Notes: generated by a model from the letters alone, not told the origin. Numbered from the stretch's first letter, positions 50,659 through 59,836 are shown. The stretch: DNA of 64,000 nucleotides from an uncultured Prevotella sp. (GCA_900771975.1 CAAGPV010000072.1:51956-115955), one strand, 5' to 3'. Made by a program: numbers and translations.

Positions 50659-52992
50659 ATGCAAGAAAACTTAGTTATCGTCGAGAGCCCTGCAAAGGCT
50701 AAAACTATTGAAAAATTTTTAGGGAAGGACTACAAAGTAATGTCCTCCTACGGCCACATACGCGACTTGAAGAAAAAGGAAATTAGCGTGGACCTCAATT
50801 CGTTGGAACCCCACTATGAAATTCCTGAAGAAAAGAAGAAATTGGTTGGCGAACTAAAAAAGAATGCAAAAGAAGCACAACGCATTTGGCTCGCATCCGA
50901 TGAAGACCGCGAAGGAGAAGCCATAAGCTGGCACCTGTGCGAAGTGCTTGGCCTTGACGAAAAGAATACAAACCGTATTGTCTTCCACGAGATAACCAAA
51001 CCGGCTATACTTGAAGCCATCAAGAATCCCAGACACCTGGACATGAACCTCGTTAACGCCCAACAGGCACGACGGGTACTCGACAGATTGGTGGGATTTA
51101 AGTTGTCGCCCGTGTTGTGGCGCAAAGTAAAACCGGCGCTTTCGGCGGGACGTGTACAAAGTGTTGCCGTACGCCTCATCGTAGAACGTGAGCGCGAAAT
51201 ACAACAATTCAATAGCGAGCCTTACTATCGCGTAACTGCCGTTTTCCGCACAATAGGACTTGACAAAGAAGCGAAACAAGAGGTGAAAGCCGAATTGGGC
51301 AAACGCTTCAAGACCCATGAGGAAGCACTTGCCTTCCTTGAAAAATGCAAAACCGCCACATTCTCCGTTGACGCCATTGCCAAGAAACCGCTTAAGCGCA
51401 CCCCTGCCCCACCATTCACGACTTCAACTCTGCAGCAAGAAGCTGCTCGCAAATTGGGATTTACGGTGAGTCAAACCATGATGGTGGCACAAAGACTCTA
51501 CGAAAGTGGACGCATTACCTACATGCGTACCGACAGTGTTAACCTCTCCAGCCTCTGTGTAAACGCCTGCAAGGAAGAAATAACACGGCTTTATGGAGCA
51601 GAATATTGTAAAGAACGTCACTATCACACCCACTCCAAAGGTGCGCAAGAGGCACACGAAGCCATCCGTCCAACCTATATGGACAAGCCAACCATTGACG
51701 GCAACAGTCAAGAGAAACGTTTGTACGACCTTATTTGGAAGCGAACTGTAGCCTGTCAAATGGCAGATGCACAAATAGAAAAAACCACCGTAGACATCAA
51801 TGCCAATGGCACAGAAGAGACTTTTGTCGCTAACGGTGAGGTTATTGTTTTCGACGGATTTATAAAAGCTTACCACGAGTCGACAGAGGAAGAAGACAAT
51901 GCAGCAGAAAACCTCTCACACCGTTTGCCTGCGCTTAAACAGGGAGACTTGTTACAACGGGAAGAGATTATAGCAACCGAGCGTTTTTCGCTGGCTCCAG
52001 CTCGCTATACAGAAGCCAGCCTTGTTCACAAGCTGGAAGAACTGGGCATTGGTCGTCCTTCCACCTACGCACCAACTATCAGCACCATCCAACAACGCGA
52101 ATATGTACAAAAAGGCGACAAGAAAGGTGCAGAGCGTAAGTTCACCGTCGACACCCTGAAAGAAGAAAACATAACAACGATTGACAAAACCGAAATGGCT
52201 GGCGCAGACAAGGGAAAACTTATTCCGACAGACATTGGTACCGTCGTAAATGACTTCTTGATGAAGAATTTCCCTGACATCATGGACTACAACTTCACGG
52301 CTAACGTAGAACAGGAGTTTGACAAAATAGCTGAAGGAAAAGCTCAATGGAATAAAGAAATGAAAACTTTCTACCAGAAGTTTGAGCCAGAAGTAGAGGA
52401 GGTAATGAACGCCCGGTCTGAACACAAGGCTGGAGAACGCCTCTTGGGGAACGATCCCACATCGGGAAAGCCTGTCTTTGTAAAGATTGGTCGCTATGGT
52501 CCCGTCGTACAGATAGGAACAGCAGAGGACAAAGAAAAGCCTCGCTTCTCACAACTTCCAAGCAACAAAAGCATGAACGACATCACGCTGAGCGAAGCTT
52601 TGGAACTCTTTAAGCTACCGAGAACTATTGGAGAATTTGAGGGAAAAACGGTCACCATAGGAGCCGGACGCTTTGGACCATACATCTTGCACGACAAGAA
52701 ATACACCTCTTTACCCAAAGAGGATGACCCAATGACCATCACACTCGACGAAGCGACAGAGCTTATCAAAAAGAAACGTCTGCAAGAAGCGCAACGACAC
52801 CTTAAAAAATTCGCCGAAGACGAGAACATGGAGGTGATGAACGGACGCTTCGGTCCGTACATCGCCTATAATGGAAAGAACTACCGTATGCCTAAATCGT
52901 TGCATGAAAAAGCGGCAGAACTCACTTATGAGGAATGTATGGACATCGTCAAGAATGCCCCCGAGCCCAAGACCTCACGCCGAAAGAAATAA
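50659..52992 (+). CDS. topA: DNA topoisomerase I
   Basis: A type IA topoisomerase of 777 residues that relaxes negative supercoils by passing one strand through a nick. The Toprim domain opens with NLVIVESPAKAKTIEKFLG and contains ASDEDREGEAISWHL with the metal-binding acids. The catalytic tyrosine is Tyr288 in GRITYMRTDSVN. The C-terminal part has three short repeats with IGRYGPVV, AGRFGPYIL and NGRFGPYIA, the Topo_C repeats without zinc cysteines. This is common in Bacteroidetes. aroK begins 6 bases after the stop codon, so an operon topA-aroK-speA is likely. Confidence 0.98.
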   Translation: MQENLVIVESPAKAKTIEKFLGKDYKVMSSYGHIRDLKKKEISVDLNSLEPHYEIPEEKKKLVGELKKNAKEAQRIWLASDEDREGEAISWHLCEVLGLDEKNTNRIVFHEITKPAILEAIKNPRHLDMNLVNAQQARRVLDRLVGFKLSPVLWRKVKPALSAGRVQSVAVRLIVEREREIQQFNSEPYYRVTAVFRTIGLDKEAKQEVKAELGKRFKTHEEALAFLEKCKTATFSVDAIAKKPLKRTPAPPFTTSTLQQEAARKLGFTVSQTMMVAQRLYESGRITYMRTDSVNLSSLCVNACKEEITRLYGAEYCKERHYHTHSKGAQEAHEAIRPTYMDKPTIDGNSQEKRLYDLIWKRTVACQMADAQIEKTTVDINANGTEETFVANGEVIVFDGFIKAYHESTEEEDNAAENLSHRLPALKQGDLLQREEIIATERFSLAPARYTEASLVHKLEELGIGRPSTYAPTISTIQQREYVQKGDKKGAERKFTVDTLKEENITTIDKTEMAGADKGKLIPTDIGTVVNDFLMKNFPDIMDYNFTANVEQEFDKIAEGKAQWNKEMKTFYQKFEPEVEEVMNARSEHKAGERLLGNDPTSGKPVFVKIGRYGPVVQIGTAEDKEKPRFSQLPSNKSMNDITLSEALELFKLPRTIGEFEGKTVTIGAGRFGPYILHDKKYTSLPKEDDPMTITLDEATELIKKKRLQEAQRHLKKFAEDENMEVMNGRFGPYIAYNGKNYRMPKSLHEKAAELTYEECMDIVKNAPEPKTSRRKK

Positions 52993-52998
52993 AAGCGA

Positions 52999-53526
52999 AT
53001 GCAAAGAATTATCATCATTGGCTATATGGGGGCCGGCAAGACCACTGTAGGCAAAGCCCTTTCAAAGGAAATGGGCATTACTTTCTATGACCTTGACTGG
53101 TATATAGAAAGCCGTATGCGAAAAACCGTTAAGCAAATCTTCGATGAACGAGGAGAAGAGGGATTTCGCACTATTGAGCGAAATATGCTGCACGAAGTAG
53201 CAGAATTTGAAGATGTAATCATTAGTTGCGGAGGAGGAACACCCTGTTTTTTTGACAACATGGACTATCTCAACCAACAAGGAGATACCATCTACCTCAA
53301 AGCGACCCCGGAAGTACTGTACGGGCACCTCAAAATGGGAAAGACTATACGTCCATTGCTCCTCAATAAGACACCGGAGGAAGTTCAAGTCTTCATTAAA
53401 GAGCAGGTCAAACAACGTGAAAAATACTATGCAAAAGCCAAGTACACGCTTGACGTGAACCTAATGGACAACTACGAAAAGATTCAAATCACCATTCATG
53501 AGATTCGCAATTTGCTACATATTTAA
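52999..53526 (+). CDS. aroK: Shikimate kinase
   Basis: A 175-residue P-loop kinase that phosphorylates shikimate at O3, the fifth step of the chorismate pathway for aromatic amino acids. The Walker A loop is GYMGAGKTT (8-16). DLDWYIE follows for shikimate binding (Asp in DLD), and CGGGTPC (about 76-82) is the glycine-rich motif with the substrate arginine nearby. The lid region has MGKTIRPLL with the conserved Arg. Length is standard. It follows topA by 6 bases and precedes speA by 31, so it depends on their transcript. Confidence 0.96.
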   Translation: MQRIIIIGYMGAGKTTVGKALSKEMGITFYDLDWYIESRMRKTVKQIFDERGEEGFRTIERNMLHEVAEFEDVIISCGGGTPCFFDNMDYLNQQGDTIYLKATPEVLYGHLKMGKTIRPLLLNKTPEEVQVFIKEQVKQREKYYAKAKYTLDVNLMDNYEKIQITIHEIRNLLHI

Positions 53527-53557
53527 CACTTAAAACATCCTTTATACGCCTTACGAC

Positions 53558-55450
53558 ATGAAAAGATGGACTATCGAAGACTCTAAAGAGCTCTATAATA
53601 TAAACGGTTGGGGAACATCATACTTCAACATAAACAACGAAGGAAACGTTTATGTCACACCCAGCAAAGACAATGTTCAGATTGATTTAAAGCACGTTAT
53701 GGACGAATTGGCCCTGCGCGATGTTACTCCACCCGTGCTCTTGCGCTTTCCAGACATACTTGACAACCGTATAGAAAAAACTGCAAGTTGCTTTAAAAAA
53801 GCAGCAGAAGCATACAACTATCAAGCCAAGAACTTCATCATCTACCCCATCAAGGTCAACCAAATGCAACCCGTTGTGGAGGAAATCATCTCGCATGGCA
53901 AAAAGTTCAACCTTGGATTGGAGGCAGGAAGCAAGCCTGAGCTTCACGCTGTATTGGCCGTTCAATGCCAAAGCGACTCGCTCATCGTTTGCAATGGTTA
54001 CAAAGACCAAGCATATATAGAACTTGCCTTGTTGGCACAAAAGATGGGAAAGCGCATTTTTATCGTTATAGAAAAGCTCAACGAGCTCGAAACAATTGCT
54101 CGGGCGGCAAAAAAGCTTCATGTAAAACCCAATCTGGGCATTCGCATAAAACTGGCAAGTAGCGGTTCCGGAAAATGGGAAGAGAGCGGAGGAGACGCCT
54201 CCAAGTTCGGACTGACCTCAGCCGAGCTACTTAAAGCACTGCAACTGCTGGACGATAAAGGCATGCACGACTGCCTAAGACTAATACATTTCCACATAGG
54301 AAGCCAAATAACAAAAATCAGGCGCATACAAACGGCTCTGAGAGAAGCCGCCCAATTCTATGTCAATCTGCACAAAATGGGATACAACGTGGACTTTGTA
54401 GACTGCGGAGGAGGACTTGGTGTAGACTATGACGGCACACGCTCATCCAATAGCGAAAGTTCTGTCAATTACTCAATACAAGAATATGTTAACGACTGTG
54501 TCGACACCTTCGTGGATGCAGCTAACAAAAACAACATTGCACACCCGAACCTTATAACAGAAAGCGGGCGTTCATTGACAGCCCACCACTCTGTATTGGT
54601 GATTGACGTGTTAGAAACAGCATCACTGCCGGAAATGCCAGAAGAGTTTGAAGCAAAAGAAAGTGACCACCAACTGGTAAAAGATCTCTACAAAATTTGG
54701 GACAATTTAAGCCCTCGCTCTATGCTGGAAGACTGGCATGATGCCGAACAAATAAGAGAAGAAGCACTTGAACTCTTCTCTCACGGCATTGTTGACTTAA
54801 AGACGCGGGCCGAAATTGAAAGCATGTATTGGAGCGTTTGCCACGAAATCAACCTGTTGGCAAAACAAATGAAGCATGTTCCAGACGAATTAAGAACGCT
54901 TGACAAGTTGCTTGCAGACAAATATTTCTGCAACTTTTCGCTATTTCAAAGCCTACCGGACAGTTGGGCTATCGACCAATTGTTCCCGATAATGCCTATA
55001 CAAAGGCTAAAGGAGTTTCCTTCACGCAACGCCACCTTACAGGACATTACATGCGACAGCGACGGGAAAATAGCCAATTTTGTCACAGGAAACCACATCA
55101 GCCACGTTCTTCCTTTGCATACGTTAAAGAAGAACGAGCCCTACTATGTGGGCGTCTTCCTCGTAGGCGCTTATCAAGAGATTCTCGGCGACATGCACAA
55201 CCTGTTTGGAGACACCAACGCTGTACACATTTCGATAAAAGGCGGACAGTACCATATAGACCAAATATTTGACGGAGAAACCGTAGAAGAAGTGCTCGAC
55301 TACGTACAATACAACCCTAAGAAACTGGTTAGACAACTCGAAATTTGGGTAAGCAAAAGCGTTCAAGAGGGAAAAATAACGTTAGAAGAGGGAAAAGAAT
55401 TCCTAAGCAATTACCGAAACGGCTTATATGGTTACACCTATTTAGAATAA
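53558..55450 (+). CDS. speA: Biosynthetic arginine decarboxylase
   Basis: A PLP enzyme of 630 residues that converts arginine to agmatine, the first step of one polyamine route. The fold is alanine-racemase-like: PLP Lys99 in FIIYPIKVNQMQP, the sheet GLEAGSKPELHAVLA, the phosphate-binding GGGLGVDYDG, and HFHIGSQITKIRRIQTALREAAQ in outline. The helical insertion and the C-terminal beta domain (VLPLHTLKKNEPYYVGVFLVGAYQEIL region) give the typical SpeA length, well above that of diaminopimelate decarboxylase. It lies between aroK and argB, so an arginine-making gene sits 25 bases after an arginine-using one. Confidence 0.97.
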   Translation: MKRWTIEDSKELYNINGWGTSYFNINNEGNVYVTPSKDNVQIDLKHVMDELALRDVTPPVLLRFPDILDNRIEKTASCFKKAAEAYNYQAKNFIIYPIKVNQMQPVVEEIISHGKKFNLGLEAGSKPELHAVLAVQCQSDSLIVCNGYKDQAYIELALLAQKMGKRIFIVIEKLNELETIARAAKKLHVKPNLGIRIKLASSGSGKWEESGGDASKFGLTSAELLKALQLLDDKGMHDCLRLIHFHIGSQITKIRRIQTALREAAQFYVNLHKMGYNVDFVDCGGGLGVDYDGTRSSNSESSVNYSIQEYVNDCVDTFVDAANKNNIAHPNLITESGRSLTAHHSVLVIDVLETASLPEMPEEFEAKESDHQLVKDLYKIWDNLSPRSMLEDWHDAEQIREEALELFSHGIVDLKTRAEIESMYWSVCHEINLLAKQMKHVPDELRTLDKLLADKYFCNFSLFQSLPDSWAIDQLFPIMPIQRLKEFPSRNATLQDITCDSDGKIANFVTGNHISHVLPLHTLKKNEPYYVGVFLVGAYQEILGDMHNLFGDTNAVHISIKGGQYHIDQIFDGETVEEVLDYVQYNPKKLVRQLEIWVSKSVQEGKITLEEGKEFLSNYRNGLYGYTYLE

Positions 55451-55475
55451 AAATAATCGCAAAACACCTTTGAAC

Positions 55476-56300
55476 ATGACTCCATCAGACACTCCTAAAA
55501 CTCTCTCCAAAAGCCTACAAGCCCAAGAAAAGCCCAATCTGACGGTTGTTAAAGTGGGTGGAGCAATCGTTGAAGACGAGCGACAACTGACACAACTGCT
55601 GCAAGACTTCTCGGCTATCTCTGGATATAAAGTGCTCGTTCACGGAGGAGGACGACGCGCTACCAAAGTGGCAAAAGCCTTAGGCATAGAAAGCAACATA
55701 ATAGAAGGACGTCGTGTCACAGACAAAGACATGCTTGAAGTGGTTACAATGGTGTATGGCGGATTGGTAAACAAGAACATTGTGGCCCGCTTACAAGGAA
55801 TGGGAGTGAACGCTTTGGGATTGACGGGAGCCGACATGGACGTCATTCATTCCCACAAACGCCCTTTAAAGAATGGCATAGATTTCGGATTTGTGGGTGA
55901 TATAGAATGCGTGAACGGCAAACGGCTGAAAAACATAATAGAAGCGGGCCTTACTCCCATAATGGCACCATTAACACACGATGGAAAAGGTCATATCTTA
56001 AACACCAATGCAGACACCATCGCTGCCGAAACGGCCAAAGCCTTGGCTAACGACTTTGACGTAACACTCATCTATTCGTTTGAAAAGAAAGGAGTGTTAA
56101 GCAATCCCGAAGACGAAAATAGCGTAATACCCAGCATCACAAAAGAGGCTTTTGAACGCTACAAGACCAACGGCACCATAGCAGGAGGTATGATACCCAA
56201 AATAGAAAATGCCCTTGAAGCCGTAAAAGCTGGCGTAAAACAGGTTATTATCACCTTAGCAACAGCAATCGACGGGAAAAGCGGAACGAGGATAGAATAA
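55476..56300 (+). CDS. argB: Acetylglutamate (or succinylglutamate) kinase
   Basis: A 274-residue amino acid kinase that phosphorylates the acylated glutamate intermediate of arginine synthesis. The ATG at 55476 is preferred to a TTG at 55470. Motifs are VVKVGGAIVED at the N-terminus, LVHGGGRRATKVAKALG for the substrate, GRRVTDKDMLEVV with the conserved Arg, NTNADTIAAETAKAL and GTIAGGMIPKIENALEA near the end. In Bacteroides fragilis the pathway is known to run with N-succinyl intermediates, so the natural substrate here may be N-succinylglutamate. Other arginine genes are not in the window. Confidence 0.94.
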   Translation: MTPSDTPKTLSKSLQAQEKPNLTVVKVGGAIVEDERQLTQLLQDFSAISGYKVLVHGGGRRATKVAKALGIESNIIEGRRVTDKDMLEVVTMVYGGLVNKNIVARLQGMGVNALGLTGADMDVIHSHKRPLKNGIDFGFVGDIECVNGKRLKNIIEAGLTPIMAPLTHDGKGHILNTNADTIAAETAKALANDFDVTLIYSFEKKGVLSNPEDENSVIPSITKEAFERYKTNGTIAGGMIPKIENALEAVKAGVKQVIITLATAIDGKSGTRIE

Positions 56301-56385
56301 AGTTAACAGTTGTTAAATAATAAGCGTCTAACCATCTCAACTGTAACAAACGCATCTACATAGTCGTCATCATAATAGAGAGAAG

Positions 56386-56901
56386 ATGAAAAATATCAGT
56401 TTCCGAAACGATGTATTACCGCTCAAAAACGAGCTCTATCGTCTTGCTCTGCGCATAACACTCAACTCAGCAGAGGCAGAAGATATCGTTCAGGACACAC
56501 TGATAAAAGTTTGGAACAAACGTGACGATTGGCAAAACATCGACTCCATTGAAGCTTTCAGCTTAACAATATGTCGAAACATCTCGCTCGATCGTTTGAA
56601 AAAACGAGATAATCAGCATGAGAGTCTCGACGAGGACAACACAGAAATGCCTTTAGCCACAAGTTCCACACCCTACGAGCAAATGATAGAACGTGATCGC
56701 ATCAACCTTGTCAGACAGCTCGTTAACTCTTTACCAGAAAAGCAACGCAGTTGTATGCAACTACGCGACTTTGAAGGAAAAGCCTATAAGGAAATCGCCA
56801 ATATACTCTCCATAAGCGAAGAGCAGGTGAAGGTGAACATCTTTAGGGCAAGACAAGCCATAAAACAACAGTATCAGAAGTTAGAACAATATGGATTATA
56901 A
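56386..56901 (+). CDS. ECF-type RNA polymerase sigma factor
   Basis: A 171-residue sigma-70 family factor with only regions 2 and 4. Region 2 (about 15-80) shows LYRLALRITLNSAEAEDIVQDTLIKVWNKRDDW in outline, the helix that binds core polymerase and the -10 site. Region 4 (about 115-165) shows LPEKQRSCMQLRDFEGKAYKEIANILSISEEQVKVNIFRARQAIK, a helix-turn-helix for the -35 site. It overlaps the next gene by 11 bases, so the two are translationally coupled. That partner, with one membrane helix, is a likely anti-sigma factor. The genes it controls are unknown. Confidence 0.95.
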   Translation: MKNISFRNDVLPLKNELYRLALRITLNSAEAEDIVQDTLIKVWNKRDDWQNIDSIEAFSLTICRNISLDRLKKRDNQHESLDEDNTEMPLATSSTPYEQMIERDRINLVRQLVNSLPEKQRSCMQLRDFEGKAYKEIANILSISEEQVKVNIFRARQAIKQQYQKLEQYGL

Positions 56902-57370
56902 GTATATAGAACAACTTTTAGAACGCTATTGGAGTTGCAAAACAACTCTGGAAGAAGAAGAAATTCTTCGGGCATTCTTTTCCCAAAAGAATGTACCCAC
57001 AGACCTGTTGCGCTACAAAGATTTGTTTACATACGAACAACAATCGGTCAAACAAGACTCATTGAACGATGCTTTCGATGAGAAAATATTGGCACTTGTT
57101 GACAAAAACACACCGGTAAAAGCAAAAATCATACCAATGCGACAACGACTGATGCCGTTGTTCAAGGCTGCCGCTGTTATTGCCATCATTCTAACATTGG
57201 GAAATGCCGTGCAGATGGCATTTAACGAGGAACCACAAACACCGGTTTCAGGAATGGCAGAAATACAAAAGCCGAAAGTTGGACCGGCAGTTGCCAAGGT
57301 AGACTCCATAAAGACAGATTCCTTACAAAAGGGAACACAGTCACAAGGAGCAATACCAATCATTAAATAG
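56891..57370 (+). CDS. Single-pass membrane protein, putative anti-sigma factor
   Basis: A 159-residue protein whose start lies inside the end of the sigma factor gene. The first 90 residues are soluble and helical (YIEQLLERYWSCKTTLEEEEILRAFFS). One membrane helix follows at about 93-112 (FKAAAVIAIILTLGNAV), and a proline- and lysine-rich tail of about 45 residues lies outside the membrane. No zinc-binding HxxxCxxC anti-sigma motif is present, so the call rests on topology and coupling. A terminator lies downstream, closing a two-gene operon. Confidence 0.7.
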   Translation: MDYKYIEQLLERYWSCKTTLEEEEILRAFFSQKNVPTDLLRYKDLFTYEQQSVKQDSLNDAFDEKILALVDKNTPVKAKIIPMRQRLMPLFKAAAVIAIILTLGNAVQMAFNEEPQTPVSGMAEIQKPKVGPAVAKVDSIKTDSLQKGTQSQGAIPIIK

Positions 57371-57475
57371 ATAATTTCTATGCTTTCTCAATAATAATAA
57401 ATCAATGTTTAGTAAAACAACTTTGAAACTGTGAAGTTTCGATTCTCTCAAATTTTTCATAACATACTAAATTAG

Positions 57476-57505
57476 AAAGAGGCAATGCTTGAGCATTGCC
57501 TCTTT
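57476..57505. terminator. Terminator between the sigma operon and the CPBP gene
   Basis: AAAGAGGCAATGCT and AGCATTGCCTCTTT are perfect 14-base arms around two bases, with A and T tracts on the two sides. It can end both convergent transcripts. Confidence 0.85.
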
Positions 57506-57535
57506 TGTTGTTTCACTATATTGACTGTTTGTTTT

Positions 57536-58378
57536 TCACTTGCCTTGATTAGCCTTACGCATACGAAGGGCCAACTGTAGAAGAGAAGGAAGTAGAATAC
57601 AAAGAGAACAACCTATACCTAAATACATCAAACGATCGCTGCCATGAAAAAGATCTATAAGCTTTCCATCTGACATTTGTGGCATGATATGGAACATCGC
57701 AAAAGCAACAGAGTTGTTCACCCAATGAAATATTACACTTGGAATGATGCTGTCAGTACGATAATACATCCATCCCAAAAGCAAACCAATTAGAAAGGCA
57801 TGAGCACCCTGCGCCAAATTAAGATGAACAACACCGAAAATAAGGGCAGAAAGACCTATCGGTAACCAATGCCAACGCCGATCGAACATTCGCAAAAGAG
57901 TGCGAAGGACTGCTCCACGAAACACCAATTCTTCTGCCAATGGGGCCAACAAGCCAACTGCTACATACCCCCAAGGTTCTTTCATCACGCCTTCAAACAA
58001 AGAATTGAGATTGTCGGGTAATGCTATTTGCAAACGTTCATAAAGCCATTCTGTAGGAAGAATAGTGCCTATAGCCAACAAAACTGCCCATACCACTACC
58101 CCCCATGGACGAGAAAGAAGATAAACACGTGAAATGGGAGCCCAATGTAAACGAGCGTACAGAACAATGGTGAGAAGGCTGGAAAATACGGTTGTCACGG
58201 CAAGCAGTTGCGAGTATTTACCTGAGGCCATAGCTTCCACCACTTCAGCAACACTCTCTTTATGTACATATCCGTACACACCACCTGCAATAAACGGCAC
58301 AATTGCTTGTATCGCAAAGAAAAACAAGACGAAAACGAGGATGTCAAAGCAATTCCTCAATAGACTTTTATGCTTCAT
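57536..58378 (-). CDS. CPBP family intramembrane metalloprotease
   Basis: A 280-residue inner-membrane protein with about eight hydrophobic segments, of the type II CAAX protease/bacteriocin-protection family. The catalytic motifs are EELVFRGAVLRTLL (EExxxR), FGVVHLNLAQG with the second His motif, and IFHWVNNSVAF with the third. Members act as intramembrane proteases in peptide maturation or self-immunity, but the substrate is rarely known. It starts 16 bases after the ribF stop in the same direction, so it is probably transcribed with ribF. Confidence 0.9.
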   Translation of the reverse strand: MKHKSLLRNCFDILVFVLFFFAIQAIVPFIAGGVYGYVHKESVAEVVEAMASGKYSQLLAVTTVFSSLLTIVLYARLHWAPISRVYLLSRPWGVVVWAVLLAIGTILPTEWLYERLQIALPDNLNSLFEGVMKEPWGYVAVGLLAPLAEELVFRGAVLRTLLRMFDRRWHWLPIGLSALIFGVVHLNLAQGAHAFLIGLLLGWMYYRTDSIIPSVIFHWVNNSVAFAMFHIMPQMSDGKLIDLFHGSDRLMYLGIGCSLCILLPSLLQLALRMRKANQGK

Positions 58379-58394
58379 TTTATATATTCCTTTA

Positions 58395-59345
58395 TTAATA
58401 GAACTTATATTTCAATCTCTCAAAACAAGCTTCTGCCTGTTGCTTGTCCTCGTCCAACTGACGAGACAAAGCCTCTGGGGTAGTAAAACAATGCTCATCA
58501 CGCAACCTGTCAGCAAACGAAACTATCAGTTGTTGGCCGTATATATTATCAGAAAAATTAAATATGTTAACTTCCAACGTTTGAACATGACCTTGAAAAG
58601 TGGGGCGAGTCCCAATATTCATCATAGCCTTATACATGGTCATTTGATGCTTAAGACGAGCCCAAACGGCATAAACACCTGGTTGGGGCAATAGTTGAGA
58701 GGCTTCGTCAAGGACAATGTTTGCCGTCGGAAAGCCCAACTTTCTACCTTCTTGATAGCCTCCAACGACCTTACCAACAACAGTAAAAGGATAACCCAAA
58801 CACTTGTTGGCAAGCCGAATATTTCCTTCCAAAAGCAAAGAGCGAATGACCGAGGAACTCACCTTCATGCCATCATTAAGAAACTCTTGGCTCTTCACAA
58901 CCTCTATTCCCATCTCACGCCCATAACGAACATAATCTTCAAACGTTTCTTGCCGATTATGACCAAACCGATTGTCGTAGCCTATCACTAACCGGCGGAC
59001 ATTGAGTTGGTCACGAAGAACTTGTTGCATAAAATCAAAAGCTGACAAACTTGCGATTGTTTTGGAAAAAGGAAGCACAACCACCTCTCCTATACCGGTC
59101 TTGGATAGCAACAAAAGCTTCATATCCGTAGAAGAAAGCAAATGGAACGATTGTTCTGGATGCAACAATTGCCGTGGATGTTGATCAAATGTTATCACCA
59201 TAGAAGCCAAATGATCCTTTTGAGCATAATGCTTAACTTGTTCTATCAAGTAGCGATGCCCACTATGAACCCCATCGAAGAATCCAATAGTTGCTACCGA
59301 TGGCTCCGATAAGACTGTATGATTGTTTAATAAAATCTCTTTCAT
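58395..59345 (-). CDS. ribF: Bifunctional riboflavin kinase/FAD synthetase
   Basis: A 316-residue cytoplasmic enzyme that phosphorylates riboflavin to FMN and adenylates it to FAD. The ATG at 59345 is the right start; the frame extends to 59501 but would run through the promoter and a terminator. The N-terminal adenylyltransferase has SVATIGFFDGVHSGHRYLI (nucleotide HxGH motif) and a late GYDNRFGHNR and VSSSVIRSLL motif. The C-terminal kinase has GYPFTVVGKVVGGYQEGRKLGFPTANI with the conserved PTAN. The promoter leaves almost no leader. Confidence 0.96.
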   Translation of the reverse strand: MKEILLNNHTVLSEPSVATIGFFDGVHSGHRYLIEQVKHYAQKDHLASMVITFDQHPRQLLHPEQSFHLLSSTDMKLLLLSKTGIGEVVVLPFSKTIASLSAFDFMQQVLRDQLNVRRLVIGYDNRFGHNRQETFEDYVRYGREMGIEVVKSQEFLNDGMKVSSSVIRSLLLEGNIRLANKCLGYPFTVVGKVVGGYQEGRKLGFPTANIVLDEASQLLPQPGVYAVWARLKHQMTMYKAMMNIGTRPTFQGHVQTLEVNIFNFSDNIYGQQLIVSFADRLRDEHCFTTPEALSRQLDEDKQQAEACFERLKYKFY

Positions 59346-59359
59346 TTGAAGTAACTGTG

Positions 59360-59390
59360 CAAAGGTAACAGAAATTGCGAGAAAGACAAA
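59360..59390 (-). promoter_or_regulatory. Promoter of ribF
   Basis: On the minus strand TACCTTTG (59360-59367) and TTTG (59387-59390) are separated by 19 bases, the best match to the Bacteroidetes promoter consensus in this window. The predicted leader is under 12 bases. Confidence 0.75.
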
Positions 59391-59411
59391 ATTCAAATTG
59401 TTTAAAAAAGC

Positions 59412-59439
59412 AAAGGGAATGGTTGTTCCCATTCCCTTT
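59412..59439 (-). terminator. Hairpin upstream of the ribF promoter
   Basis: AAAGGGAATGG (59412-59422) and CCATTCCCTTT (59429-59439) are perfect 11-base arms followed by a T run on the minus strand. It ends any transcript from the small gene to its right. Confidence 0.75.
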
Positions 59440-59529
59440 CCAAACAATCTATTAACTGTTGTTTCACAACAACGACCTATGATAAACTTCACTATTTTCA
59501 AATGGTATTCAGCCTAATACCTTTCCCAC

Positions 59530-59567
59530 AAAAGGCATTAACGCCTGAAAGGCTATTAATGCTTTTC
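59530..59567. terminator. Hairpin overlapping the stop of the 27-residue ORF
   Basis: AAAAGGCATTAA and TTAATGCTTTT pair with one bulged G, and GCCT/AGGC extends the stem inside. It covers the stop codon of the small gene and may be its first terminator. Confidence 0.5.
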
Positions 59568-59639
59568 GTTCCAACGAATAATTCCAACAATCATCGCTGT
59601 AAATACGGCCAATTCTGCAATAATAAATGTATAAACCAT
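59556..59639 (-). CDS. 27-residue single-helix membrane peptide
   Basis: The minus strand encodes MVYTFIIAELAVFTAMIVGI followed by IRWNEKH and a stop codon. Residues 3-21 form one membrane helix and the end is charged, as in small membrane proteins that attach to larger complexes. It has a matching promoter (TACTTTTG at 59679-59686), a 33-base leader and two hairpins downstream, so this looks like a real gene. I do not recognise it. A small subunit of a respiratory or transport complex, or a type I toxin, would both fit the topology. The charged tail favours a structural partner over a toxin. Confidence 0.55.
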   Translation of the reverse strand: MVYTFIIAELAVFTAMIVGIIRWNEKH

Positions 59640-59678
59640 AATTTATAAGTAATAAGTTGATGTTTTTATTTTTGTTTG

Positions 59679-59686
59679 CAAAAGTA
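59679..59686 (-). promoter_or_regulatory. -7 promoter element of the small membrane peptide gene
   Basis: TACTTTTG on the minus strand fits TAnnTTTG, about 33 bases before the predicted transcript start-to-ATG interval ends at 59639. Confidence 0.5.
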
Positions 59687-59836
59687 CGATCTAAAGTTTA
59701 TCAAAAAGCCTTATAGTTATGAATAATTTCAATAATTGCTATCGTTAGCCACCATTTCATAGCATTCTCAACGAAACGAATTTGTTAAAAACGAAAAAAA
59801 AATGGAAGAAGGAAAGGATAACTCAAAAGTTTTATG

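Noticed and set aside
56302..56347. Inverted repeat GTTAACAGTTG/CAACTGTAAC before the ECF sigma gene
   Set aside because: Arms are short with a bulge and a 25-base loop. It could be chance in AT-rich DNA, though an operator cannot be excluded.
59346..59501. N-terminal extension of ribF
   Set aside because: It would cross the promoter and a hairpin. Homologous RibF proteins begin at the MKEILL position.
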